From: Streptomyces erythrochromogenes
GTDB lineage: Bacteria; Actinomycetota; Actinomycetes; Streptomycetales; Streptomycetaceae
Reading direction: 5' to 3'
NCBI RefSeq assembly: GCF_036170895.1
Contig: NZ_CP108036.1
Coordinates: 6,855,501-6,919,500 of the forward strand
DNA length: 64,000 nucleotides
The position numbers and the translations under genes are program-made. This document shows positions 16,192 through 23,719 of this stretch, in pieces; the stretch's first letter is position 1, and each line of letters starts with the position of its first letter. Under the pieces are notes generated by a model. It was given only the letters and a program-made list of their open reading frames with translations, did no database searches and was not told where the DNA came from.

Positions 16192-18631
16192 CACGCAGCT
16201 CCGTACCACCGGCCTCAGCCGTCGCCACGGCCCGGTCGCCGAGGGCCTTCAGTTCCCCAGCCGCTTCGTCGGCGGCCCCATCACGCCCGGATCCGCCGTT
16301 GCGGCTACCTTGCCCCGGCCGCACGGGGAGTTCGCCACCGCCTCCGTCTCGCTCCTGTCACAGGTGGCTGGCTCCTCCTCGATTTGGCCCGACACCCCTC
16401 GTGCCACCCGCCTGAACTGGAAGAGCTCCACCCGTGTGCTGCTGGAATACCTCCTCGACTTCCGCGGGGAGACGTGGCAGGAGCGATGGGACGCCAGCCC
16501 ACTTGGCCAAGGGCAGATCGCCGCCGACGAAGTGGGATCGCGCCAGACCACGGGCATCGGCGTCATCGCCGGGATCCGGGCTCTCTACTGCCTGCGCGTC
16601 ATCCAGCCGACCCCGCTCGCATTCCGACGCAACCCGCTGCCCAACTACGGGGCGATGTTCATCGCCGTTCAGGAAGATCAGCTCCTGAACGAGTACGCCG
16701 AACAGGTGCGCGCCCACCAGTTTCGCCAGATGCACCGCCGCGACGCCATCAACGAGTTGTGCATGCTGTTGACCGTCCAGGGTGTCGCCCTCAGCGATGT
16801 CACCCCCGCCGCGTTGCTGCACTTCACCCACGAGAACCGGAAGGCTCGCTGCATCTTGCAACCGGGCAGCCAGGCGTCCAACCGGCTGATTGGCCGTGGC
16901 GTCTGGAACGTCCTGCACGCAATGGGGCACTTCCCGCCGTCTACGCCAGAGTCGATGCGGGCCGCCCTGCTACGTGGGCAGCGCAGCATCGAGGAACTCG
17001 TCGACCAGTACGAGATCTCCAACCAATCCGTGCGCGGCCTGCTCATTGAATACTTCACCCGACGCAAGGCCGACACCGACTACTCCACCCTCAAGGACCT
17101 CGTCTGCAAGCTCACCCGCCACTTCTGGAAGAACATCGAGACGATCAACCCGGACCAGGCGGACCTGAGGATCTCGCCGGAGAACTACACGAGCTGGCGC
17201 CAGATGATCACTGTCAAGGATGATGGCAAGCCCCGCGTCGGCCAGGACAGCATCGTCATTGCCCTGCGCAGCTTCTACTACGACCTGCACACCTGGGCTG
17301 CCGCAGAGCCCGAACGCTGGGCGGCCTGGGTCGCCCCTTGTCCGGTACCGCCCACCGAACTCCGCGGCTTGGGCGCGCGGCGCCGACGCATCAACGAACG
17401 CTCTGCCGACCGCACCCGGCAACGCCAACCGCTGCTGCCGGTTTTGGTCAACCACGTCGAAACCCGCTACGACCGCGCCCGCCTGCTGTTGGCTCAGGCT
17501 GACAAGGTCACCGAAGGCGAGGCGTTCACCCACGAGGGGATTGAGTACCGACGTATCCGCACCGAGGCCGACCTCAAACTCCTCCGCCACGGCGACGCGG
17601 TGCCCACCCGCGTTCAGGAAATCGGCAGCGGCCGGATCGTCCATATCGGCACCGATGAGGAAGCAGCCTTCTGGGAGTGGGCCACCGTCGAGACCCTGCG
17701 TCACTCAGGCGTTCGCATCGAAGAGCTATGCGAGCTGACCCATCTGAGCATTCGCCAATACCAGCGGGCGAACGGAGAGGTCATCGCGTTGCTAGTCATC
17801 GCTCCCTCGAAGACCGACCGCGAACGCGTCATCCCGATGTCCGCCGAGCTGTTCCACGTCATCGCCTCTGTCGTCCGGCGTCACACCCGCACCGGCCGCC
17901 CGATTCCGCTGCTCGCCAGGTTCGACTACCACGACAAGGTGTGGAGTGCTCCGATGCCGTTCCTCTTCCAGCGGCAGAACGGCACGACCCCGATGGTCTT
18001 CAGCAGTGCGACTTTCCAGGTCATGCTCGGCAGACTCTGCGAACAGCTCGCCGAGACGCACCATGAGTTCCGCGGACTGAAGTTCACCCCGCACGACTTC
18101 CGCAGGATCTTCGCGACGGAGCTCGTCAACAGCGGCCTCCCGATCCATATCGGTGCCGCTCTGCTGGGTCACCTGAACATCCAGACCACCCGTGGTTACG
18201 TCGCGGTCTTCGATGAAGATGTCATCCGCCACTACCAGGAGCATCTACAGCACCGCCGCCAGATTCGGCCCGACGGTGAGTACCGAGACACGACGAACGA
18301 GGAGTGGTCGGAGTTCGAGGAGCACTTCGAGCGTCGGAAGGTCGAACTCGGCTCCTGTGGACGCCCCTACGGAACTCCGTGCCAGCACGAACATGCCTGT
18401 ATTCGCTGCCCGATGCTTCACGTCAACCCGAAGATGCTTTCACGTCTGGAAGAGCTGGAAGGCGATCTCAGGTCTCGTCTTCAGAGGGCTGAAACGGAGG
18501 GGTGGGTCGGTGAAATCGAAGGTATCGAGCTCACACTCACGTATCTCCAGGGCAAGCGGGAAGAAGCGCTGCGGCAGGCTAGGAGGAAGCCAGTGGATCT
18601 AGGTATTCCGACGCAGTTTGGGAGAGGCTAG
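16184..18631 (+). CDS. large tyrosine recombinase, TnpB-like
   Basis: An 815-aa recombinase coupled to the preceding gene by an 8-bp overlap. The first 480 residues are a long N-terminal region of DNA-binding and arm-type helices. The catalytic domain has Arg511 (HSGVRIEELCE), Lys in APSKTDRER, His637 and Arg640 (TPHDFRRIF), His663 and Tyr672 (LLGHLNIQTTRGYVAV). After it comes a Cys/His cluster (CGRPYGTPCQHEHACIRC), probably a zinc-binding knuckle, and a helical tail. This layout is that of TnpB-type partners in two-recombinase transposons. The reading frame stays open upstream inside tnpA, but that part is only an out-of-frame shadow. Confidence 0.9.
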   Translation: MPDTQLRTTGLSRRHGPVAEGLQFPSRFVGGPITPGSAVAATLPRPHGEFATASVSLLSQVAGSSSIWPDTPRATRLNWKSSTRVLLEYLLDFRGETWQERWDASPLGQGQIAADEVGSRQTTGIGVIAGIRALYCLRVIQPTPLAFRRNPLPNYGAMFIAVQEDQLLNEYAEQVRAHQFRQMHRRDAINELCMLLTVQGVALSDVTPAALLHFTHENRKARCILQPGSQASNRLIGRGVWNVLHAMGHFPPSTPESMRAALLRGQRSIEELVDQYEISNQSVRGLLIEYFTRRKADTDYSTLKDLVCKLTRHFWKNIETINPDQADLRISPENYTSWRQMITVKDDGKPRVGQDSIVIALRSFYYDLHTWAAAEPERWAAWVAPCPVPPTELRGLGARRRRINERSADRTRQRQPLLPVLVNHVETRYDRARLLLAQADKVTEGEAFTHEGIEYRRIRTEADLKLLRHGDAVPTRVQEIGSGRIVHIGTDEEAAFWEWATVETLRHSGVRIEELCELTHLSIRQYQRANGEVIALLVIAPSKTDRERVIPMSAELFHVIASVVRRHTRTGRPIPLLARFDYHDKVWSAPMPFLFQRQNGTTPMVFSSATFQVMLGRLCEQLAETHHEFRGLKFTPHDFRRIFATELVNSGLPIHIGAALLGHLNIQTTRGYVAVFDEDVIRHYQEHLQHRRQIRPDGEYRDTTNEEWSEFEEHFERRKVELGSCGRPYGTPCQHEHACIRCPMLHVNPKMLSRLEELEGDLRSRLQRAETEGWVGEIEGIELTLTYLQGKREEALRQARRKPVDLGIPTQFGRG

Positions 18632-18634
18632 GCA

Positions 18635-18678
18635 AAGTGAGTTGGTTCCCCGGCTTGAATCAGGGAACCAACTCACTT
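18635..18678. terminator. bidirectional terminator between recombinase and Pycsar units
   Basis: AAGTGAGTTGGTTCCC (18635-18650) pairs perfectly with its complement at 18663-18678 across a 12-nt loop. It lies between the tnpB-like stop codon (18631) and the cyclase stop codon (18709). It would insulate the cargo from the recombinase operon. Confidence 0.8.
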
Positions 18679-18708
18679 GTCCCTCACCTAGCCGGAGGTG
18701 TAATCGAT

Positions 18709-19437
18709 TCATTTACAGTTCTCGTCGATCCAGGCCTCCATGGCCTTACTAATCACGGACCCCGTGTAACACTTACGGGTGGAGTCGTAGGCGAGAAGTC
18801 CTCTGTTGTGTTCGTTAAGGTTCCCATGGAAGTCTGTGGATGTTACTACTGCAGGTACTCCCCACTGGCTGTTTCCATAGTTCGCCAATTTTGCAGCCTC
18901 GTTTACGACGTCTCCCATGTACACAACGTCGTTGATTCCGCTGCCGTTGTAGCCTGCTTTGATCATCAAGGCTCGCCCCCACGACATTCCGATCCCCACC
19001 TTGATCGGATGTTCGTAGGATGCCTTCTTCATCTCGTAGTTGAGGATCTGGGCCATCGAGTTTGCCCGTGCGCCGAGGCTGAATACGTCATCGATGTCAC
19101 TCTTAAGCGGTGTATTGATGACTGCCCAGGTGGCATCGCCAGCGATGTTGATCTCGCGCGTGTTCGGCTCGCCGTTGAATATGGCGACCAGTTCGGAGAG
19201 ATATGCGCGATAGATTCGAGCCAATCGGGGGCGCTTGTAGTGGTCTGGGAGTTGTGAGGAGCCGCGAATGTCGACGAAGATGGCGGAGCAGTTGGCGTAG
19301 AAGCCGTTGGAGAATGTGAGTTTGTCTCGGTCGGGCAGTGCGTTGACTTCTTCGTAACTGCCCTGGGTTCCAGTCAGGTAATCTCTGATTCTGCGTGCGC
19401 TGGCGACGTGATCGTACGGTTTATAGTTACTGTCCAA
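18709..19437 (-). CDS. pycC: class III nucleotide cyclase, probable Pycsar cyclase (PycC)
   Basis: A 242-aa protein with one class III cyclase domain and no membrane or sensor domain. Metal-binding aspartates are Asp56 (AIFVDIRGSSQ) and Asp101 (INIAGDATWAV). The later signature VVYMGDVVNEAAKLANYG (172-188) carries the conserved Asn179, and VGIGMSWGRALMIKAG precedes it. These short soluble forms next to a membrane effector are the mark of Pycsar, in which the cyclase makes cCMP or cUMP on phage infection. The nucleotide cannot be assigned by eye. TTG 19437 has AGGAGG (19443-19448) five bases upstream. Base composition is much lower in GC than the flanking chromosome, indicating transfer. Confidence 0.82.
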   Translation of the reverse strand: MDSNYKPYDHVASARRIRDYLTGTQGSYEEVNALPDRDKLTFSNGFYANCSAIFVDIRGSSQLPDHYKRPRLARIYRAYLSELVAIFNGEPNTREINIAGDATWAVINTPLKSDIDDVFSLGARANSMAQILNYEMKKASYEHPIKVGIGMSWGRALMIKAGYNGSGINDVVYMGDVVNEAAKLANYGNSQWGVPAVVTSTDFHGNLNEHNRGLLAYDSTRKCYTGSVISKAMEAWIDENCK

Positions 19438-19451
19438 CTCTACCTCCTGTG

Positions 19452-19982
19452 CTAATCGATGACGCGCAGTGCAGTGCTAACTGCAAGCGCTACGAGGGCG
19501 ATGAGGAGAATGCGAATTGCCCAGCCGCCCCACATATACTTGTCATGGGCGACTCGTGAATTGGCCCAGCCTTGACTGGCGATCTCCGTGACCAGGGCAT
19601 CCATATCCTTGGTCAGTGCGACCAGGGAGGTGGCATAGGTGTCGCTAGCGGTATGGCCTCGCGCGATGTGGTGGAAGTACAACAGACTTGTTGGCTCTTC
19701 CTTCATCCCCAGGCGAGGCCAGAGCACCATGGCGGCGCACAGGCCTGCTCCCGCAACAGCGAGAGCGCATAGGGCAGAGCTGACGATCAGCCATGTAGAT
19801 GGCGTCGTGACGTCCTTGATCAGGTTGTAGAGCACGCCACCGGTAACCCCGGTTGCTGCGAGCGTGGCGCCGGCCTTGGTCTCAGCATGTTTGATCCAGT
19901 CGATGACCAACCCCAGGGCCTTCCACGCGTGGTCGGCGTTGGGAGCAGTCTCCGGCTGGGGAGTTGGAGAGGTTTCCGTCAC
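19452..19982 (-). CDS. pycTM: Pycsar membrane effector (PycTM-like)
   Basis: A 176-aa protein with three hydrophobic segments: AGATLAATGVTGGVLYNLI (about 38-56), a long one around SSALCALAVAGAGLCAAMVL, and a C-terminal IRILLIALVALAVSTALRV. The opening helix WKALGLVIDWIKHAETKAGA matches the start of Pycsar effector (DUF5706-like) domains. In Pycsar, a cyclic pyrimidine nucleotide binds the effector, which then damages the inner membrane and stops phage replication. It is upstream of the cyclase with 14 bp between them, so the two form an operon. GTG 19982 is a tentative start; GTG 19997 and an in-frame start at 20117 are alternatives. Confidence 0.78.
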   Translation of the reverse strand: MTETSPTPQPETAPNADHAWKALGLVIDWIKHAETKAGATLAATGVTGGVLYNLIKDVTTPSTWLIVSSALCALAVAGAGLCAAMVLWPRLGMKEEPTSLLYFHHIARGHTASDTYATSLVALTKDMDALVTEIASQGWANSRVAHDKYMWGGWAIRILLIALVALAVSTALRVID

Positions 19983-20182
19983 GCGCCCATCATTCACCCC
20001 ACCACTGACAACTGCCGTCGAACGGGCGAGAATGCTCGGGTCGGTCTTGTCAGACGACGGCCACTCACGTTGAGGTGAGCGTGGCGTCCACGAAGCAGCG
20101 GTCGTGTGCGGGCGCAAGTGGGTGGGTGCCCTGACCTGGTGACCCTATGGTCGACTCACTCGAACCGGTGAAGTGCAGAGAA
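19983..20182. other. right end of the element, leader of the Pycsar operon
   Basis: About 200 bp between the effector start and the right junction. It should contain the operon promoter, reading leftward. A CTGACA (reverse strand, near 20050) is the only -35-like sequence seen and has no clean -10. Near the junction, GGTCGACTCACTCGAACC (20152-20169 region) is an imperfect palindrome. No gene is supported. Confidence 0.4.
20172..20178 (-). repeat. right-end inverted motif of the element
   Basis: GTGCAGA on the + strand (20173-20179 region, read TCTGCAC on the - strand) mirrors the left-end motif at 14934-14940, and the next dozen bases are also similar. It lies about 5 bp inside the mug junction. 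Confidence 0.5.
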
Positions 20183-20342
20183 GCAGGACCGGCCAGAAGC
20201 GGTTGCCGGGGCGGGCGAAGTGGTGGCCCGTCGCGGCGGAGAGGAGACCGGGGTTGATGCCGCAGAACAGCACACGCAGACCGCCCGCGACCACGTCCGG
20301 GAGGACGCGGTCGCGGGCGGCGTTCAGCTCTTCGGGGGTCAG
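20183..20342 (-). pseudogene. mug: mug, N-terminal fragment (interrupted by mobile element)
   Basis: These 53 codons run from [18 protein letters not shown] through the catalytic loop [20 protein letters not shown] to GNRFWPVL, where homology to mug stops. The chromosomal gene continues at 14927. Joining the two restores CTG-C plus AC-CTC, giving VLHLSGF in frame. The gene would start at CTG 20342, whose TG overlaps the purB stop codon (CTGA). A standard ATG, GTG or TTG is absent nearby, so either CTG is used or the start has decayed. The product of this fragment alone cannot fold as a glycosylase. Confidence 0.88.
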
Positions 20343-21772
20343 AGGATCGACCCCGGCGCGTACCCGGCGGCCTCCGGGTGCTGCTTGGCGATCGCCTCGA
20401 TGCGCGAGACGACCGTCGACACCTGGTCGCCGGCGGCGCCGGTGAAGGACAGCTTGTCGGCCATCAGCGCGTCGAGCTGGGCGCGGTCCAGCGGCATCCG
20501 CTCGTCGGCGGCCAGCTTGTCCAGCAGCTCGTTGCGCTCGGCGCCCTGCTCGCGCATGGCGAGCGCGGAGGCCACGGCGTGCTCCTTGATGACCTCGTGG
20601 GCGGCCTCGCGGCCCACGCCGGCACGCACCGCGCCCATCAGGACCTTGGTGGTCGCGAGGAAGGGCAGGTAGCGGTCCAGCTCGCGGGCGACGACCGCGG
20701 GGAAGGCGCCGAACTCGTCGAGGACCGTCAGGAAGGTCTCCAGCAGGCCGTCGAAGGCGAAGAAGGCGTCCGGCAGTGCCACGCGGCGGACCACGGAGCA
20801 GGAGACGTCGCCCTCGTTCCACTGGTCGCCGGCCAGCTCGCCGGTCATCGAGGCGTAGCCCCGCAGGATGACCATCAGGCCGTTCACGCGCTCGCAGGAG
20901 CGGGTGTTCATCTTGTGCGGCATCGCGGAGGACCCGACCTGGCCGGGCTTGAAGCCCTCGGTGACCAGCTCGTGGCCGGCCATCAGGCGGATCGTCTTCG
21001 CGATGGAGGACGGCGCGGCGGCCAGCTGGACCAGGGCGGTGACCACGTCGTAGTCGAGGGAGCGCGGGTAGACCTGGCCGACCGAGGTGAAGGCGTGCGC
21101 GAAGCCGAGGTGGGAGGCGATGCGCTGCTCGAGGTCGGCGAGCTTGGCGGCGTCGCCGCCGAGGAGGTCGAGCATGTCCTGGGCGGTGCCGACGGGGCCC
21201 TTGATGCCGCGCAGCGGGTAACGCGCGAGGAGGTTCTCCAGGCGGTCGTAGGCCACCAGCAGCTCGTCGGCCGCGGTCGCGAACCGCTTGCCCAGGGTGG
21301 TCGCCTGCGCGGCCACGTTGTGGGAGCGGCCGGCCATGACCAGCTCGGCGTGCTCGCCGGCCAGCTTGCCGAGGCGGGCGAGCACGGCGACCGTACGGTC
21401 GCGGGCCAGCTCCAGCGAGAGGCGGATCTGGAGCTGCTCGACGTTCTCGGTCAGGTCGCGGGAGGTCATGCCCTTGTGGACGTGCTCGTGGCCGGCGAGG
21501 TCGTTGAACTCCTCGATCCGGGCCTTCACGTCGTGCCGGGTGACCTTCTCGCGCTCGGCGATGGAGGCGAGGTCCACGTTTTCCAGGACGCGCTCGTAGT
21601 CGGCGAGGGCCGCGTCCGGGACCTCGATACCGAGGTCCTTCTGGGCGCGCAGCACGGCGAGCCACAGCCGCCGCTCCAGCGTCACCTTGTACTCGGGGGA
21701 CCACAGGACGGCGAGCTCCGCGGAGGCGTAGCGGCCGGCCAGGACATTGGGGATGCGGGGCTTGGCAGTCAC
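20339..21772 (-). CDS. purB: adenylosuccinate lyase
   Basis: A 477-aa enzyme of the fumarase/aspartase superfamily. It splits SAICAR and adenylosuccinate in purine synthesis, releasing fumarate. The signature [19 protein letters not shown] (around residue 275) is intact, as are [16 protein letters not shown] and [18 protein letters not shown]. The start is GTG 21772, giving the expected N-terminus [16 protein letters not shown]; the frame stays open further upstream without support. The stop overlaps the start of the mug fragment, so purB and mug were an operon before the insertion. Confidence 0.96.
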   Translation of the reverse strand: MTAKPRIPNVLAGRYASAELAVLWSPEYKVTLERRLWLAVLRAQKDLGIEVPDAALADYERVLENVDLASIAEREKVTRHDVKARIEEFNDLAGHEHVHKGMTSRDLTENVEQLQIRLSLELARDRTVAVLARLGKLAGEHAELVMAGRSHNVAAQATTLGKRFATAADELLVAYDRLENLLARYPLRGIKGPVGTAQDMLDLLGGDAAKLADLEQRIASHLGFAHAFTSVGQVYPRSLDYDVVTALVQLAAAPSSIAKTIRLMAGHELVTEGFKPGQVGSSAMPHKMNTRSCERVNGLMVILRGYASMTGELAGDQWNEGDVSCSVVRRVALPDAFFAFDGLLETFLTVLDEFGAFPAVVARELDRYLPFLATTKVLMGAVRAGVGREAAHEVIKEHAVASALAMREQGAERNELLDKLAADERMPLDRAQLDALMADKLSFTGAAGDQVSTVVSRIEAIAKQHPEAAGYAPGSIL

Positions 21773-21843
21773 GTGTAGGGATTCTACTTGGGCCCGAGCT
21801 GTGTGTTTACGCAGGTCGGGCCACCGCTCGTGATTGTGCCTTG

Positions 21844-22626
21844 CTACGAGAGCGGCGCGTCCCCGTAGGGCTGCAGCTCGGGCCGCTTGGCCGGGCGGCC
21901 GTCTCCCGAGGAGCGGCCCGTCAGGCGGCGGCCGATCCAGGGGAGCAGGTGCTGCCGGGCGAAGCTCAGGTCCTGGGTCCGGCGTACCGCCCAGCCGGGC
22001 GGCTCGGCGAGGGGCAGTTCGGTGCGCCAGTCCAGCTCGGCGGGCAGGCCCAGGGTCTGCCAGACGGCCTCGGCCACCCGGCGGTGGCCCTCGGCCGTCA
22101 GGTGCAGCCGGTCGACGTCCCACATCCGGGGGTCCGCGAGGACGGGAGCGCCGTAGAGGTCCACCACCAGGGCGCCGTGCTTGGCCGCGAGCTCGTCGAT
22201 GGTGGCGAAGAGCTGCTCCATGCGGGGGCGGAAGCGCTCCATCACCGGTCCGTTGCGCCCCGGGGAGCGCATCAGGACGAGCTGCTTGCAGGAGGGTGCG
22301 AGCAGCTCGACGGCCGTCTCCAGGTGCTCCCGGACCAGGCCCATGTCCACCTTGGGGCGCAGGGTGTCGTTCAGCCCGCCCACCAGGGTGATCACGTCGG
22401 CGCCCATCGCGGCCGCCACGGGGGCCTGTTCCTGCGCGATCTGCCCGATGAGCTTTCCGCGGACCGCGAGGTTCGCGTAGCGGAAGCTCGGCTCGCGCGC
22501 CGCGAGGCGGGCGGCGAGCAGGTCGGCCCAGCCCCGGTAGGAGCCGTCCGGCAGGAGGTCGGACATGCCCTCGGTGAAGGAGTCGCCGACCGCGACAAAA
22601 CTGGTGTAAGAGGCATTCATCTCCAT
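21844..22626 (-). CDS. SGNH/GDSL hydrolase
   Basis: A 260-aa SGNH-fold esterase or lipase. Block I is FVAVGDSFTEGM (nucleophile Ser17), block III is TLVGGLNDTL, and block V is VDRLHLTAEGHRRVAE with the Asp-His pair. There is no signal peptide, so it is probably cytoplasmic. It is upstream of purB in the same direction with a 71-bp gap, so possibly co-transcribed. Substrate unknown. Confidence 0.9.
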   Translation of the reverse strand: MEMNASYTSFVAVGDSFTEGMSDLLPDGSYRGWADLLAARLAAREPSFRYANLAVRGKLIGQIAQEQAPVAAAMGADVITLVGGLNDTLRPKVDMGLVREHLETAVELLAPSCKQLVLMRSPGRNGPVMERFRPRMEQLFATIDELAAKHGALVVDLYGAPVLADPRMWDVDRLHLTAEGHRRVAEAVWQTLGLPAELDWRTELPLAEPPGWAVRRTQDLSFARQHLLPWIGRRLTGRSSGDGRPAKRPELQPYGDAPLS

Positions 22627-22651
22627 GGCGGAGTGATGTTACCGCGCGGTA

Positions 22652-22673
22652 CCCCGGCCCCGCAGGGCCGGGG
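22652..22673 (-). terminator. hairpin downstream of the CNNM/CorC-type pair
   Basis: CCCCGGCCC (22652-22660) and GGGCCGGGG (22665-22673) enclose a CGCA loop, 21 bp past the stop of the gene ending at 22694. Confidence 0.7.
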
Positions 22674-22693
22674 ATCCGCCCTCCCGGCGTGCA

Positions 22694-23719
22694 CTAAGCG
22701 GAGGCCGGCCTTCCGAACAGCTCCCGCAGCACGTCCTCCATGGTCACCAGGCCCGTCATGGCGCCCTCCGCCCCGAGCACCGCCGCCAGGTGGGTGCGGC
22801 TGCGCCGCATGGCGGTCAGCACGTCGTCCAGCGGGGTCTCCGCCCGTACCTGCGCGATCGGGCGCAGCGCCGACGCCGGGAACGGCTCGTCACGCGACTC
22901 CCCGTCGGCGTCCAGGGCGTCCTTCACGTGCAGGTAGCCGAGGATCCCCTGCTGCGCGTCGACCACCGGGAAACGGGAGTACCCGCTCTCGGCCGACAGC
23001 CGCTCCAGCCCGGCCGGTGTGATGCCCTCGCGCGCCGAGATCACCCGCTCGGCAGGCAGCACCACGTCGGTCACCGGCCGCCGGCCCAGTTCCAGGGCGT
23101 CGTGCAGGCGCTCGCTCGCCCGGTCGTCGAGGAGCCCGGCGTCACTGGAGTCCTTCACCATCCGCGCCAGCTCGTCGTCCGAGAACGTCGCCGCGACCTC
23201 GTCCTTGACCTCCACCCGCAGCAGCCGCAGCAGGGCGTTGGCGAAGGCGTTGATCGCGAAGATCACCGGCCGCAGCGCCCGGGTGAGCGTCACCAGCGGC
23301 GGCCCCAGCAGCAGTGCCGTGCGCACCGGCTCGGACAGCGCCACGTTCTTCGGCAGCATCTCGCCGAAGAGCATGTGCAGGTACGTCGCCAGGGCCAGTG
23401 CCACCACGAAGGAGATCGCGTGCGTGAGCCCGGAAGGCACCCCGACCAGGTCGAAGAGCGGGGTCAGCAGATGGGCGATGGCCGGCTCGGCCACCACACC
23501 CAGCACCAGCGTGCACAAGGTGATGCCGAGCTGCGCCGCGGCCATCAGCGCCGACACGTGCTCGAGCCCCCACAGGACGGCGCGGGCCCGCCGGTCGCCC
23601 TGCTCGGCGTACGGCTCGATCTGGCTGCGCCGTACCGAGATCAGCGCGAACTCCGCGCCGACGAAGAAGGCGTTCACGACCAAGGTCGCCAGGCCGATCA
23701 ACAGCTGGATCACGGTCAT
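22694..23719 (-). CDS. CNNM-type membrane protein with DUF21 and CBS domains
   Basis: A 341-aa hemolysin-family protein. The DUF21 membrane domain (about 1-190) contains LIGLATLVVNAFFVGAEFAL and an FVVALALATYLHMLFGEMLP segment. A CBS pair follows (about 205-335; VILPAERV, RFPVVDAQQGILGYLHVKDA and LVTMEDVLRELFG). It lacks the C-terminal CorC_HlyC domain that its neighbour has. Relatives are magnesium/cobalt transporters or their regulators. Its start overlaps the stop of the upstream paralogue by 4 bp, so the two are translated together and may form a heteromer. Confidence 0.9.
   Translation of the reverse strand: MTVIQLLIGLATLVVNAFFVGAEFALISVRRSQIEPYAEQGDRRARAVLWGLEHVSALMAAAQLGITLCTLVLGVVAEPAIAHLLTPLFDLVGVPSGLTHAISFVVALALATYLHMLFGEMLPKNVALSEPVRTALLLGPPLVTLTRALRPVIFAINAFANALLRLLRVEVKDEVAATFSDDELARMVKDSSDAGLLDDRASERLHDALELGRRPVTDVVLPAERVISAREGITPAGLERLSAESGYSRFPVVDAQQGILGYLHVKDALDADGESRDEPFPASALRPIAQVRAETPLDDVLTAMRRSRTHLAAVLGAEGAMTGLVTMEDVLRELFGRPASA

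Larger units (their letters stand above)
14928..20182. mobile_element. Tn554-like tyrosine-recombinase element carrying a Pycsar module
   Basis: About 5.25 kb separates two halves of mug that otherwise join in frame. Inside are two overlapping tyrosine recombinase genes (+) and a convergent cyclase/membrane-effector pair (-), with a hairpin terminator between them. The GCA triplet occurs on both junctions (14925-14927 and 20183-20185), so the border is uncertain by about 3 bp. The ends carry TCTGCAC in inverted orientation. There is no long target duplication. Two recombinases in tandem and insertion at a protein-coding target recall Tn554 (tnpA, tnpB; target radC). No tnpC-like gene was seen. 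Confidence 0.85.

Noticed and set aside
18709..19437. Reading the cyclase as a housekeeping adenylate cyclase
   Set aside because: Small soluble single-domain form, low GC, adjacent three-helix membrane effector and location in a mobile element fit Pycsar better.
14928..20182. Interpreting the insert as an integrated plasmid or prophage
   Set aside because: No replication, transfer, packaging or structural gene, no tRNA attachment site and no long direct repeats; only two recombinases and the cargo.
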